This document shows, in pieces, positions 14,626 to 22,645 of a stretch of 64,000 nt of DNA (position 1 is the stretch's first letter; every line of letters starts with the position of its first letter). The DNA lies in contig JBFWZQ010000013.1 of NCBI GenBank assembly GCA_050185195.1, positions 20,208-84,207 of the forward strand, in the 5' to 3' direction. The notes under the pieces were generated by a model. That model made no database searches. It was not told the origin of the DNA and saw only the letters and a list, made by a program, of their open reading frames with translations. The stretch comes from CADEFQ01 sp050185195. GTDB lineage: Bacteria; Pseudomonadota; Gammaproteobacteria; Steroidobacterales; Steroidobacteraceae. The position numbers were made by a program, and so were the translations under genes.

Positions 14626-16725
14626 ATGGCCGCAGTGATCCATCAGCAATCCTCGGAAAGCGGGGCGCCGGACATCGACTGGGCGCGCGTGGCCGAGACC
14701 GTGCTGGCATCGCGTGCGCTCGACGACCTCGAAGAGTCGCGGCTCGTTCCCGCCCGCAAGGTGCTGTACCAGTTCACGGCCCGCGGACACGACGTGACGC
14801 AGGCCTTGCTCGGCCAGATGCTCACCGGCGCGCGGGACGGCGTTGCGCTCTACTACCGTGCGCGCCCGCTCGTGCTGTCCCTCGGCTTGCCGCTCGAGAC
14901 GGCGCTCGCGTCGACGATGATGCGGGCGGGCGGCGTGAGCGACGGGCGCGACATCGGCGTCGTGTTCAACCTGCCGCGCCGCAAGGGCCCCTGCGTTTTG
15001 CCGGCCTGCGGTGGCGTCGGCACGCAGTTCACGCCCGCAGTCGGCTGGGCGCAGGCCATCCGCTATCACGCGCAGGTGCTGCACGACACCGAATGGAACG
15101 GCAGCATTGCGGTCGCCCACGGCGGCGAGGCCTCCACGACGACGAACGGCTTCTGGTCCGCGCTCAACATCGCGACGACGCAGCGCCTGCCGATCCTCTT
15201 TTACATCGAGGACAACGGTTACGGCATCTCGGTGCCGTCGAGTTTCCAGACGCCGGGAGGCAATGTCGCGGCCAACCTCGCGGCCTTTCGCAACCTGCGC
15301 ATCCTCGATGGCGACGGCAGCGATCCCGGCCACGCGGCGCTGCTAATGGCGCAGGCCCTCGCTGGCGTGCGCGCGGGCGAGGGGCCTGCGCTGCTGCGCC
15401 TCACGGTGCCGCGACTCTCGGGGCACTCGGGGCAGGACGCGCAGGCCTACAAGTCGGCGGACGAAATCGCGGCGGAGCGGGCGCGCGATCCGCTCATCGG
15501 CCTGCGTGCCCGCATCGTGCCCGCGCTGCTCGGCGAATCGGCGTGGACGGCGCTCGAACAACGCGCGAGCGAGCGTGTCGAACGTGCGCTCGCCGCGGTC
15601 GAGCAGCGTGCGCAGCCGGACGCGGCGCAGGTCACGCGCCATGCATTCAGCGAGCGGCGTGCGGACGGCACGCCCGACGCGCAGCGCCAGGGCGGCTTGC
15701 GGGGCGACGGCATCGAGCCGCGACCGGGTGACGAGTCGCCACGGCCCGAGGGTCCGCGCATCAACATGGTGACGGCGATCCGGCGCACGCTGGAAGGGGA
15801 ACTCGCCACGAACCCACGCGTGGTCGTCTTCGGCGAGGACGTGGGTCGCAAGGGCGGCGTGCACGCCGCGACGCTCGGGCTCGCGGACAAGTTCGGGGCG
15901 GCGCGTGTCTTTGACACGTCGCTCTCGGAGGAAGGCATCATCGGTCGCGCGGTCGGGATGGCGCTCGCGGGGCTCGTGCCGGTGCCGGAGATCCAGTTCC
16001 GCAAGTACGCGGAGCCCGCGGCCGAGCAGTTGAACGATTGCGGCTCGATGCGCTGGCGCACGGCCAACGGCTTTGCGGCGCCCATGGTCGTGCGCATGCC
16101 GGGCGGATACTTCAAGTGCGGCGACCCGTGGCACAGCGAGAGCAACGAGGTGCAGTTCGTGCACGCAGTCGGCTGGCGCGTCGCGATGCCCTCGAACGCG
16201 GAAGATGCCGCGGGCCTGCTGCGCGCGGCGTTGCGCGGCAACGATCCGACGATCTTCTTCGAGCACCGCGCGATGCTCGACGCCGCGTGGGCGCGCCGCC
16301 CGTGGCCGGGTGACGACTACGTCGTGCCGTTCGGCCGTGCGCGCCTCGTGCGGCCCGGCACCGAGGTCACGGTCGTGACATGGGGTGCGATGGTCGAGCG
16401 CAGCGAGCGGGCGGCCGTCGAGTCCGCGGTCGACGCCGAGGTGCTCGACCTGCGCACGTTGTCGCCCTGGGACCGCGACGCCGTGCTCGAGTCGGTGCGC
16501 CGCACGCGACGTTGCCTGATCGTGCACGAGGACACGATGACCGCTGGATTTGGCGCTGAAATCGCCGCGGTGCTCGCGCGAGATGCCTTCTACGACCTCG
16601 AGGCGCCCATCGAGCGCGTCGCGATGCCGGATGTGCCGAGCCCGCACAGCCCGCTGCTGCTCGACGCCGTGCTGCCGGACGTCGCCCGGATCGTCGCGGC
16701 GATCCGCGACGTGGCAGGCGCGTGA
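14626..16725 (+). CDS. 2-oxoacid dehydrogenase E1, alpha and beta subunits fused
   Basis: A strong ribosome-binding site (GGAGGGG) precedes ATG 14626. The 699-residue chain joins an E1-alpha domain (about 15-345) to an E1-beta domain (about 380-695, beginning INMVTAIRRTLEGEL). A Pro/Arg/Gly-rich linker lies between them. The alpha part carries the thiamine diphosphate region as HGGEASTTTNGFW where separate alpha subunits have GDG; this GGE form is seen in other fused E1 proteins. The beta part has VFGEDVGRKGG and EIQFRKYAEPAAEQL. It decarboxylates a 2-oxoacid and passes the acyl group to E2. The E3 gene is not in the window. Substrate may be branched-chain oxoacids or, given the paa genes, phenylpyruvate. 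Confidence 0.92.
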   Translation: MAAVIHQQSSESGAPDIDWARVAETVLASRALDDLEESRLVPARKVLYQFTARGHDVTQALLGQMLTGARDGVALYYRARPLVLSLGLPLETALASTMMRAGGVSDGRDIGVVFNLPRRKGPCVLPACGGVGTQFTPAVGWAQAIRYHAQVLHDTEWNGSIAVAHGGEASTTTNGFWSALNIATTQRLPILFYIEDNGYGISVPSSFQTPGGNVAANLAAFRNLRILDGDGSDPGHAALLMAQALAGVRAGEGPALLRLTVPRLSGHSGQDAQAYKSADEIAAERARDPLIGLRARIVPALLGESAWTALEQRASERVERALAAVEQRAQPDAAQVTRHAFSERRADGTPDAQRQGGLRGDGIEPRPGDESPRPEGPRINMVTAIRRTLEGELATNPRVVVFGEDVGRKGGVHAATLGLADKFGAARVFDTSLSEEGIIGRAVGMALAGLVPVPEIQFRKYAEPAAEQLNDCGSMRWRTANGFAAPMVVRMPGGYFKCGDPWHSESNEVQFVHAVGWRVAMPSNAEDAAGLLRAALRGNDPTIFFEHRAMLDAAWARRPWPGDDYVVPFGRARLVRPGTEVTVVTWGAMVERSERAAVESAVDAEVLDLRTLSPWDRDAVLESVRRTRRCLIVHEDTMTAGFGAEIAAVLARDAFYDLEAPIERVAMPDVPSPHSPLLLDAVLPDVARIVAAIRDVAGA

Positions 16726-17930
16726 TGGCGGCCCCCGTCGAAGTGCGCGCCCCCGCGGAAGAGACGTCAGGCGCACGCTCGCAGGTGCAGCGCTGGCTCA
16801 AGGCGCCGGGCGACATCGTGCAGGCCGACGAGCCGTTGCTGGAACTTGAGACCGACAAGGTCACCGTCGAGATCGCCGCGCCCGCGAGTGGCACGCTGCA
16901 TGAAATCCTCAAGCCCGAGCAGGCTGACGTCGCGCCGGGCGACCTGCTCGCAACGATCACGATGTCCGGTGACGTTCCGGCCCACCGCCCGCCGCCCGTG
17001 TCGTCCGCGACGGCGTTGTCGACGGGCGGGCCGACACCGGATCGGGCGCGGTTGCCGGGGCGCGGCGCGCACGCCGCACCCAGTCCCGCGGTGCGCCGCC
17101 TGCTCGCCGAGCGCGGCCTCGTCGCGTCCGACGTGCGTGGCACCGGCAATGGCGGGCGCATCACCGTCGAGGACGTCCTCGCGGCGCCCGAACGGGCGCC
17201 GCCCGCGCCCGAGGCAGCGCCTGCGCCGGACGGCGGATCGCGCCTGCAGCCGCACAGCACGATGCGCCGGCGCATCGCGGAGCGCATGGTCGAGAGCCTG
17301 CGCATCGCGCCGCACGTGACCACGGTGTTCGAGGCGGACATGGCCGCGGTGCTCGCCCATCGGGCCCGCCACCGGGCGGACTTCGAGCGACGCGGCGCAT
17401 CGCTGACGCTCACGGCCTACTTCCTGCAGGCCTGTGTCGCCGCGATCCGCGCGGTGCCGGAGGCAAACAGCCGCTGGACCGACAGCGCGCTCGAGATCCT
17501 TGACTCGATGCACATCGGGGTGGCCACCGCGCTCGGCGACCGGGGGCTCGTGGTGCCCGTCGTGCGCAACGTGCAATCGCTCGACCTGTACGGGATCGCG
17601 CGCGAGCTCGGTGCACTCGTGGCGCGGGCACGCGATGACGCGCTCACGCCCGCGGATGTACGCGGCGGGACTTTTTCGATATCGAATCATGGCGTGAGTG
17701 GCAGCCTGCTCGCGAGCCCGATCGTGATTCCCCAGCCGCAATCGGCCATCCTCGGGGTAGGCAAGCTCGAGAAGCGCGCGGTGGTCGTGTCGGACGGCGG
17801 GGAAGATCGCGTCGTCGTGCGGCCGCGCTGCCATGTGACGCTCACGATCGACCATCGGGTGATGGACGGCGAGCGCGCGAACCGCTTCCTCGCGGTACTG
17901 GTACGCGGACTCGAACAGGTATCCAATTGA
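16725..17930 (+). CDS. 2-oxoacid dehydrogenase E2 (dihydrolipoamide acyltransferase)
   Basis: ATG 16725 is preferred over GTG 16722; either overlaps the E1 stop. The 401-residue chain has one lipoyl domain with the modified lysine in ETDKV (Lys45), a Pro/Ala-rich linker, a peripheral-subunit-binding domain (SPAVRRLLAERGLVASDVRG) and a catalytic domain ending with DHRVMDG, the acetyltransferase-type active-site histidine motif. Together with the fused E1 it forms an acyl-CoA-producing complex that must borrow an E3. Only seven bases separate it from paaA, so the complex and the phenylacetate pathway appear to be one transcription unit. Confidence 0.93.
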   Translation: MAAPVEVRAPAEETSGARSQVQRWLKAPGDIVQADEPLLELETDKVTVEIAAPASGTLHEILKPEQADVAPGDLLATITMSGDVPAHRPPPVSSATALSTGGPTPDRARLPGRGAHAAPSPAVRRLLAERGLVASDVRGTGNGGRITVEDVLAAPERAPPAPEAAPAPDGGSRLQPHSTMRRRIAERMVESLRIAPHVTTVFEADMAAVLAHRARHRADFERRGASLTLTAYFLQACVAAIRAVPEANSRWTDSALEILDSMHIGVATALGDRGLVVPVVRNVQSLDLYGIARELGALVARARDDALTPADVRGGTFSISNHGVSGSLLASPIVIPQPQSAILGVGKLEKRAVVVSDGGEDRVVVRPRCHVTLTIDHRVMDGERANRFLAVLVRGLEQVSN

Positions 17931-17937
17931 GGGTGTG

Positions 17938-18843
17938 ATGGCAACTGCCGAACTCGAACAGCGCTTTCAGGCCCGCATCGACGCGGATGAACGCATTGAG
18001 CCGAAGGACTGGATGCCGGACGCCTACCGGCGCGCACTCGTCCGGCAGATGTCGCAGCACGCGCATTCCGAGATCGTCGGCATGCTGCCCGAAGGCAACT
18101 GGATCACGCGTGCGCCCACGCTGAAGCGCAAGGCCATCCTGATGGCGAAGGTGCAGGACGAAGGCGGCCACGGCGCCTACCTGTATGGCGCGACCGAGAC
18201 GCTCGGCGTGAGTCGCGCTGCGCTGATCGAAGAGCTGCTCACGGGCGCGGCGAGGTACTCGAGCATCTTCAACTACCCGACGCCGACCTGGGCCGACATC
18301 GGGGCGATCGGCTGGCTCGTCGACGGCGCGGCCATCATGAACCAGATCCCGCTGTGCCGCTGCTCCTACGGGCCCTATGCGCGCGCGATGGTGCGCATCT
18401 GCAAGGAAGAGAGTTTCCACCAGCGCCAGGGCTTCGACATCATGCTGGCGCTCGCGCGCGGCAGGGAGGCGCAACGACGCATGGCGCAGGGCGCGCTCGA
18501 TCGCTGGTGGTGGCCGGCGCTCATGATGTTCGGGCCGCCCGACACCGAATCGAAACATTCGGCCCAGTCGATGCGCTGGAAGATCAAGCGTTTCACCAAC
18601 GACGAACTGCGCGAGCGCTTCATCGAGTTCACGGTGCCGCAGGCGCAGTACCTCGGGCTCACGGTCCCGCAGGGGACTATCGACTGGAGCGAGTTCCACG
18701 AGGTGCTGCAGGGCAACGGCCCTTGCAACCACGAGCGTATCGAGGCGCGCCGCCGCGCGCACGAGGACGGCCGCTGGGTGCGCGAGGCCGCACTGGCGCA
18801 TGCCGACAAACACCCTGCACGATTGCGCGAGGCCCAGCGATGA
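17938..18843 (+). CDS. paaA: Phenylacetyl-CoA 1,2-epoxidase subunit PaaA (catalytic)
   Basis: ATG 17938 is used rather than the GTG three bases earlier. The 301 residues match the diiron catalytic subunit throughout: LPEGNWITRAPTLKRK, AKVQDEGGHGAYLY with its Glu and His ligands, and CKEESFHQRQGF with the second Glu/His set. PaaA binds phenylacetyl-CoA with PaaC and inserts one oxygen atom to give the ring 1,2-epoxide, the step that breaks aromaticity in the aerobic hybrid pathway. It is followed by paaB, C, D and E with 4-bp overlaps or a 4-bp gap. Confidence 0.97.
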   Translation: MATAELEQRFQARIDADERIEPKDWMPDAYRRALVRQMSQHAHSEIVGMLPEGNWITRAPTLKRKAILMAKVQDEGGHGAYLYGATETLGVSRAALIEELLTGAARYSSIFNYPTPTWADIGAIGWLVDGAAIMNQIPLCRCSYGPYARAMVRICKEESFHQRQGFDIMLALARGREAQRRMAQGALDRWWWPALMMFGPPDTESKHSAQSMRWKIKRFTNDELRERFIEFTVPQAQYLGLTVPQGTIDWSEFHEVLQGNGPCNHERIEARRRAHEDGRWVREAALAHADKHPARLREAQR

Positions 18844-19130
18844 CGATTCCCCGGGACTGGCCGTTGTACGAGGTGTTCATCCGCGCCCGCGGTGGCCTCG
18901 ACCACAAGCACGTCGGCAGCATCCATGCGGTCGATGCGCGCATGGCGATCGAGCACGCGCGCGACGTCTACACGCGCCGCCAGGAGGGCGTCAGCATCTG
19001 GGTGGTGCGATCGGGCGATATCGTCGCGTCCGACCCCGCGGATGCGGACGCCTTCTTCGAGCCGGCACGCGACAAGGTCTACCGTCATCCCACGTTCTAC
19101 GACATCCCGGACGAGGTGAAGACGCTGTGA
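18840..19130 (+). CDS. paaB: Phenylacetyl-CoA epoxidase subunit PaaB
   Basis: This 96-residue protein starts at ATG 18840 inside the paaA stop (ATGA). It has the full PaaB pattern WPLYEVFIRARGGLDHKHVGSIHAVDARMA followed by YTRRQEGVSIWVV. PaaB bridges two PaaAC heterodimers and is needed for electron transfer from PaaE. Length and sequence are normal for the family, and its place between paaA and paaC is the canonical order. Confidence 0.96.
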   Translation: MTIPRDWPLYEVFIRARGGLDHKHVGSIHAVDARMAIEHARDVYTRRQEGVSIWVVRSGDIVASDPADADAFFEPARDKVYRHPTFYDIPDEVKTL

Positions 19131-19894
19131 ACGCCGCGCCGGACAAGGGAGCGCATTTCAGCTACGTGCTGCGGCTGGCGGACGCGAACCTCGTGCTCGC
19201 GCAGCGCCTCGGCGAGTGGATCGGCCACGCACCGGCGCTGGAGGAAGACCTGGGGCTCGCGAACACCGCGCTCGATCTCCTCGGCCAGGCACGGCTGCTC
19301 CTGACGCACGCCGGGGCCATCGAGGGTCGTGGCCGCGATGAGGACGCCCTGGCGTACCTGCGGGAGGAGGGCGAGTTCCTGAACTTCGGGCTCGTCGAAC
19401 AACCGAACGGCGATTTCGGCGACACGCTCGTGCGACAGTTCCTGTTCGATGCGTGGCAGGTGGCGCACTACGAACGACTCGTGCAGTCGGCCGACGGTCA
19501 ACTCGCGGCCATCGCGGCCAGGGGTCTCAAGGAGGCACGTTATCACCTGCGTTTCAGCGCGAACTGGATCGTGCGCCTCGGTGACGGCACGGCCGAAAGC
19601 CATCGCCGGGTGCAGGCGTCCCTCGAGCGGCTGTGGCCGCATACGGCCGAGCTCTTCGACGCCGACGACATCGATCGCGGGATATACGCGGCAGGGGTTG
19701 GCGTGGACCTCGAAGCGGTCCGTGGTGATTGGGATCGACGGGTGGCGGCCACGCTCGCGGAGGCGACCCTCGATCGACCCGTAGATCGCCCGTGGCGCTG
19801 GTACGGCAAGCGCGGCGAACACGGTGAACATCTCGGGCGGCTGCTCGCGGTAATGCAGGTGCTGCAGCGGGCGCACCCGGGGGCACGCTGGTGA
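19127..19894 (+). CDS. paaC: Phenylacetyl-CoA epoxidase subunit PaaC (structural)
   Basis: GTG 19127 overlaps the paaB stop. The 255-residue protein has the ferritin-like helical pattern of PaaC: YVLRLADANLVLAQRLGEW, LANTALDLLGQARLLL, FLFDAWQVAHYERL and KEARYHLRFSANWIVRLGDGT. PaaC lacks full diiron ligands and stabilises PaaA. Its start and stop both overlap neighbours by four bases, supporting stoichiometric coupled translation. Confidence 0.96.
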   Translation: MNAAPDKGAHFSYVLRLADANLVLAQRLGEWIGHAPALEEDLGLANTALDLLGQARLLLTHAGAIEGRGRDEDALAYLREEGEFLNFGLVEQPNGDFGDTLVRQFLFDAWQVAHYERLVQSADGQLAAIAARGLKEARYHLRFSANWIVRLGDGTAESHRRVQASLERLWPHTAELFDADDIDRGIYAAGVGVDLEAVRGDWDRRVAATLAEATLDRPVDRPWRWYGKRGEHGEHLGRLLAVMQVLQRAHPGARW

Positions 19895-20349
19895 ACGCCC
19901 TCATCGAGTCCGACGTGCGGCTGCGGCTCGCCGACGTGCCAGATCCGGAGATCCCGGTGGTCTCGGTCGTCGACCTCGGCCTCGTGCGCCACGTGCGCGT
20001 CGCCGAGGGTGGCGCCATCGAGGTTGGCTTGTCGCCCACCTACTCGGGATGCCCCGCCACGAGCTTCATCAAGGAGAGTGTCGAGGCCGCGCTGCGGCGG
20101 GGTGGCTACAGCGAGGTGCGCGTGGTCGACGTGCTGGCGCCGCCGTGGAGCACCGACTGGATCACCCCGGAAGGTCGCCGCAAGCTCCACGAGTTCGGCA
20201 TCGCGCCGCCCGTCCCCGGGCCCGTGTGCTGCCCCCGATGTGGCTCGCAGGATACGGCGAGGCTGAGCGAGTTCGGGTCGACGCCGTGCAAGGCCCTCTA
20301 TCGCTGCACCCGCTGCCTCGAGCCCTTCGATCACTTCAAGTGCCTCTGA
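19891..20349 (+). CDS. paaD: Phenylacetate degradation protein PaaD (SUF/MIP18-like plus Zn ribbon)
   Basis: GTG 19891 overlaps paaC. The 152-residue product has an N-terminal DUF59/MIP18 domain (VPDPEIPVVSVVDLGLVRHV, TYSGCPATSFIKESV) and a C-terminal zinc ribbon with paired cysteines (CCPRCGS and YRCTRCLEPF). PaaD is thought to help insert iron or an iron-sulphur cluster into the epoxidase system. It ends four bases before paaE. Confidence 0.95.
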   Translation: MNALIESDVRLRLADVPDPEIPVVSVVDLGLVRHVRVAEGGAIEVGLSPTYSGCPATSFIKESVEAALRRGGYSEVRVVDVLAPPWSTDWITPEGRRKLHEFGIAPPVPGPVCCPRCGSQDTARLSEFGSTPCKALYRCTRCLEPFDHFKCL

Positions 20350-20353
20350 CCCG

Positions 20354-21424
20354 ATGCTCAGGTTCCATCCGCTCAGGCTCAAGTCGAGGACACCCATCGC
20401 CGAGGATGCGGTCAGCCTTGCGTTCGAAGTGCCGGCCGCCCTGCGCGAGGAGTACCGGTTCCGCGCCGGCCAGCATCTCGCCGTGCGCCTCGGGGCGGGA
20501 GGCGAGGAGCGGCGCACCTATTCCATCGTGAGCCCGGAAGGCAGCACCGAACTGCGCATCGGCGTGCGCGAGCAGCCCGCAGGCCGCGTGTCGCCCTTCC
20601 TCGCACGCCGGCTCGCGATCGGCGAGTCGCTCGACGTGCTCACGCCGAACGGTAGTTTTCATCCGCAGTCGGAGCCGGGGCGCGGCGGAAGTTACGTTGC
20701 CTTTGCCGCCGGGAGCGGCGTCACGCCCGTGCTCTCGATCGCGACCACCCTGCTCGCGCGCGACGCGACGAGCCGCTTTGTCCTCTTTTATGGCAACCGC
20801 ACGGCCGCGAGTACGATGTTCCTCGAGGACTGGATGGCGCTCAAGAATCGCCATCCGGCCCGCCTTGCGCTGCATTTCCTGATGAGTCGCGAACCGCAGG
20901 AAATCGAACTGCTGAACGGGCGCATCGACGCGGCGCGTGTCCGCGAGCTCGCGCGCGTGCTGTTCGACGCGCGCGAAGTCGACGAGTTCTTCCTGTGCGG
21001 ACCCGGCTCGATGAACGACGACGTCGCGGGCGCCCTGCGCGGGCTCGGCGCAACGGGCAGGATGCACAGCGAGCACTTCGGCCTCGCTGCTGCGCCGTCC
21101 GCCGCCGTGGCCAAGCCGGTGGCGGCGGTCGTGGCCGGCGCGCAGGAGACGCAGGTCACCGTGTCGATGGACGGTCGCCGCCGTTCGTTCCACATGGCGC
21201 GGGGCGGCCCATCGGTGCTCGACGCAGCGGAGGTCGCGGGGCTCGACCTGCCGTATTCCTGCCGCGCGGGCGTCTGTTCGACCTGTCGCGCCAGGGTCCT
21301 CGCGGGTGAAGTCACGATGGACCAGAACCACGCGCTCGAGGACTGGGAGGTCGCCGAGGGCTTCGTGCTCTGCTGCCAGGCGCGGCCGGTATCCGCCGAA
21401 CTCGAACTCACTTACGACGAATAG
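20354..21424 (+). CDS. paaE: Phenylacetyl-CoA epoxidase reductase PaaE
   Basis: The 356 residues form an N-terminal FAD-binding FNR domain (RTYSIVSPEG), an NAD(P)-binding domain (AFAAGSGVTPVLSI, EFFLCGPGSMNDDV) and a C-terminal plant-type 2Fe-2S ferredoxin with cysteines in YSCRAGVCSTC and the distal FVLCCQARP. It carries electrons from NADPH to the PaaABC diiron site. The gene sits in the expected place behind paaD. Confidence 0.96.
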   Translation: MLRFHPLRLKSRTPIAEDAVSLAFEVPAALREEYRFRAGQHLAVRLGAGGEERRTYSIVSPEGSTELRIGVREQPAGRVSPFLARRLAIGESLDVLTPNGSFHPQSEPGRGGSYVAFAAGSGVTPVLSIATTLLARDATSRFVLFYGNRTAASTMFLEDWMALKNRHPARLALHFLMSREPQEIELLNGRIDAARVRELARVLFDAREVDEFFLCGPGSMNDDVAGALRGLGATGRMHSEHFGLAAAPSAAVAKPVAAVVAGAQETQVTVSMDGRRRSFHMARGGPSVLDAAEVAGLDLPYSCRAGVCSTCRARVLAGEVTMDQNHALEDWEVAEGFVLCCQARPVSAELELTYDE

Positions 21425-21432
21425 GGCCAGCC

Positions 21433-22221
21433 ATGCCGTTCGAGACGATAGCTTTCCAGGTCGAGCGCGGCCTTGCGCGCCTCACGCTCAACCGGCCGGA
21501 GAAGCTCAACAGCTTCAACACGCTCATGCACGCGGAGGTGCGCGCAGCGCTCGCGCGCGTGATGCCGGAGGGCGGGCGCGTACTGGTGATCACCGGCGCG
21601 GGGCGCGCGTTCTGCGCCGGGCAGGACCTCGCGGACCGGGCGGTGGCGCCGGCTGGCGCGGCCGTCGATCTCGGCGAGTCGATCGAGCGCAACTACAAGC
21701 CGCTCGTGCTCACGCTGCGCGGCCTGCCGGTGCCGGTGATCGCCGCGGTCAACGGCGTCGCGGCCGGTGCAGGCGCCAACCTTGCGCTCGCCTGCGACCT
21801 CGTGGTTGCCGCGCGTTCCGCGAGTTTCATCCAGTCGTTCTGCAGACTCGGGCTCGTGCCGGATTCGGGCGGCACCTGGAGCCTGCCGCGGCTCGTGGGC
21901 CCGGCGCGTGCCATGGGGCTCGCGATGCTCGGTGAAAAGCTCGGTGCCGAGGAGGCCGCCCAGTGGGGACTCATCTGGCGTTGCGTGGACGATGCCGCCT
22001 TCCCGGATGCGATCGAGGCGCTCGCGACGCAACTCGCGTCGGCACCGACCCGCGGGCTCGCCCGCACGAAGCAGGCCCTGCACGAGTCCTGGGAACGATC
22101 GCTCGCGAGCCAGCTCGACGTCGAGCGCGACTACCAGGCAGAGCTCGGGCGCACGGCCGACTATGCGGAAGGCGTCGCCGCCTTCGTGGGCAAGCGTGCG
22201 CCCGTGTTCGTCGGCTGGTGA
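21433..22221 (+). CDS. paaG: 1,2-epoxyphenylacetyl-CoA isomerase PaaG
   Basis: The 262-residue crotonase-fold protein closely follows E. coli PaaG along its length: TLNRPEKLNSFNTLMHAE, ITGAGRAFCAGQDLADR, VNGVAAGAGANLALACD, LVPDSGGTWSLPRLVG and VERDYQAELGRTADYAEGV. It has the same length of 262 residues. PaaG turns the epoxide into the oxepin-CoA and also shifts double bonds later in the route. It begins eight bases after paaE. Confidence 0.93.
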   Translation: MPFETIAFQVERGLARLTLNRPEKLNSFNTLMHAEVRAALARVMPEGGRVLVITGAGRAFCAGQDLADRAVAPAGAAVDLGESIERNYKPLVLTLRGLPVPVIAAVNGVAAGAGANLALACDLVVAARSASFIQSFCRLGLVPDSGGTWSLPRLVGPARAMGLAMLGEKLGAEEAAQWGLIWRCVDDAAFPDAIEALATQLASAPTRGLARTKQALHESWERSLASQLDVERDYQAELGRTADYAEGVAAFVGKRAPVFVGW

Positions 22222-22228
22222 GGTGCCC

Positions 22229-22645
22229 ATGAAACACGGGGCGCAGGAGCTGGCCGAATCGGGCATTCGCGCGATGTACGCCGAAGATCGAGTCTCCCAG
22301 GCGCTCGGCATGCAGGTCGCCGAGGTCCACCCGGGTGCAGCGCGGGTCACGATGGTCGTGAGGGCCGACATGGTCAACGGCCATCATGTCTGCCACGGGG
22401 GCGTCATTTTTGCGCTCGCCGACAGCGCCTTTGCCTTTGCCTGCAACTCGTACGGTGCCATGACGGTCGCCGCGGGGGCGACGATCGATTTCCTGCGACC
22501 CGTGAGGATTGGCGATCACCTCGTAGCCGTCGCCGTCGAGCGCTCGCAGGGGCGGCGCACGGGCGTCTACGACGTCACCGTGCAGAACCAGGCCGGGGAA
22601 ACCGTGGCGCTCTTTCGCGGCCGCTCGCACAGGAGCGCCGCATGA
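22229..22645 (+). CDS. paaI: Hotdog-fold acyl-CoA thioesterase PaaI
   Basis: ATG 22229 gives 138 residues. The hotdog signature HHVCHGGVIFALADSAFAFACNS carries the catalytic Asp region of PaaI, and ATIDFLRPVRIGDHLVA follows. PaaI removes CoA from stalled ring-hydroxylated or dead-end intermediates, rescuing the CoA pool. It overlaps paaZ by four bases. Confidence 0.93.
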   Translation: MKHGAQELAESGIRAMYAEDRVSQALGMQVAEVHPGAARVTMVVRADMVNGHHVCHGGVIFALADSAFAFACNSYGAMTVAAGATIDFLRPVRIGDHLVAVAVERSQGRRTGVYDVTVQNQAGETVALFRGRSHRSAA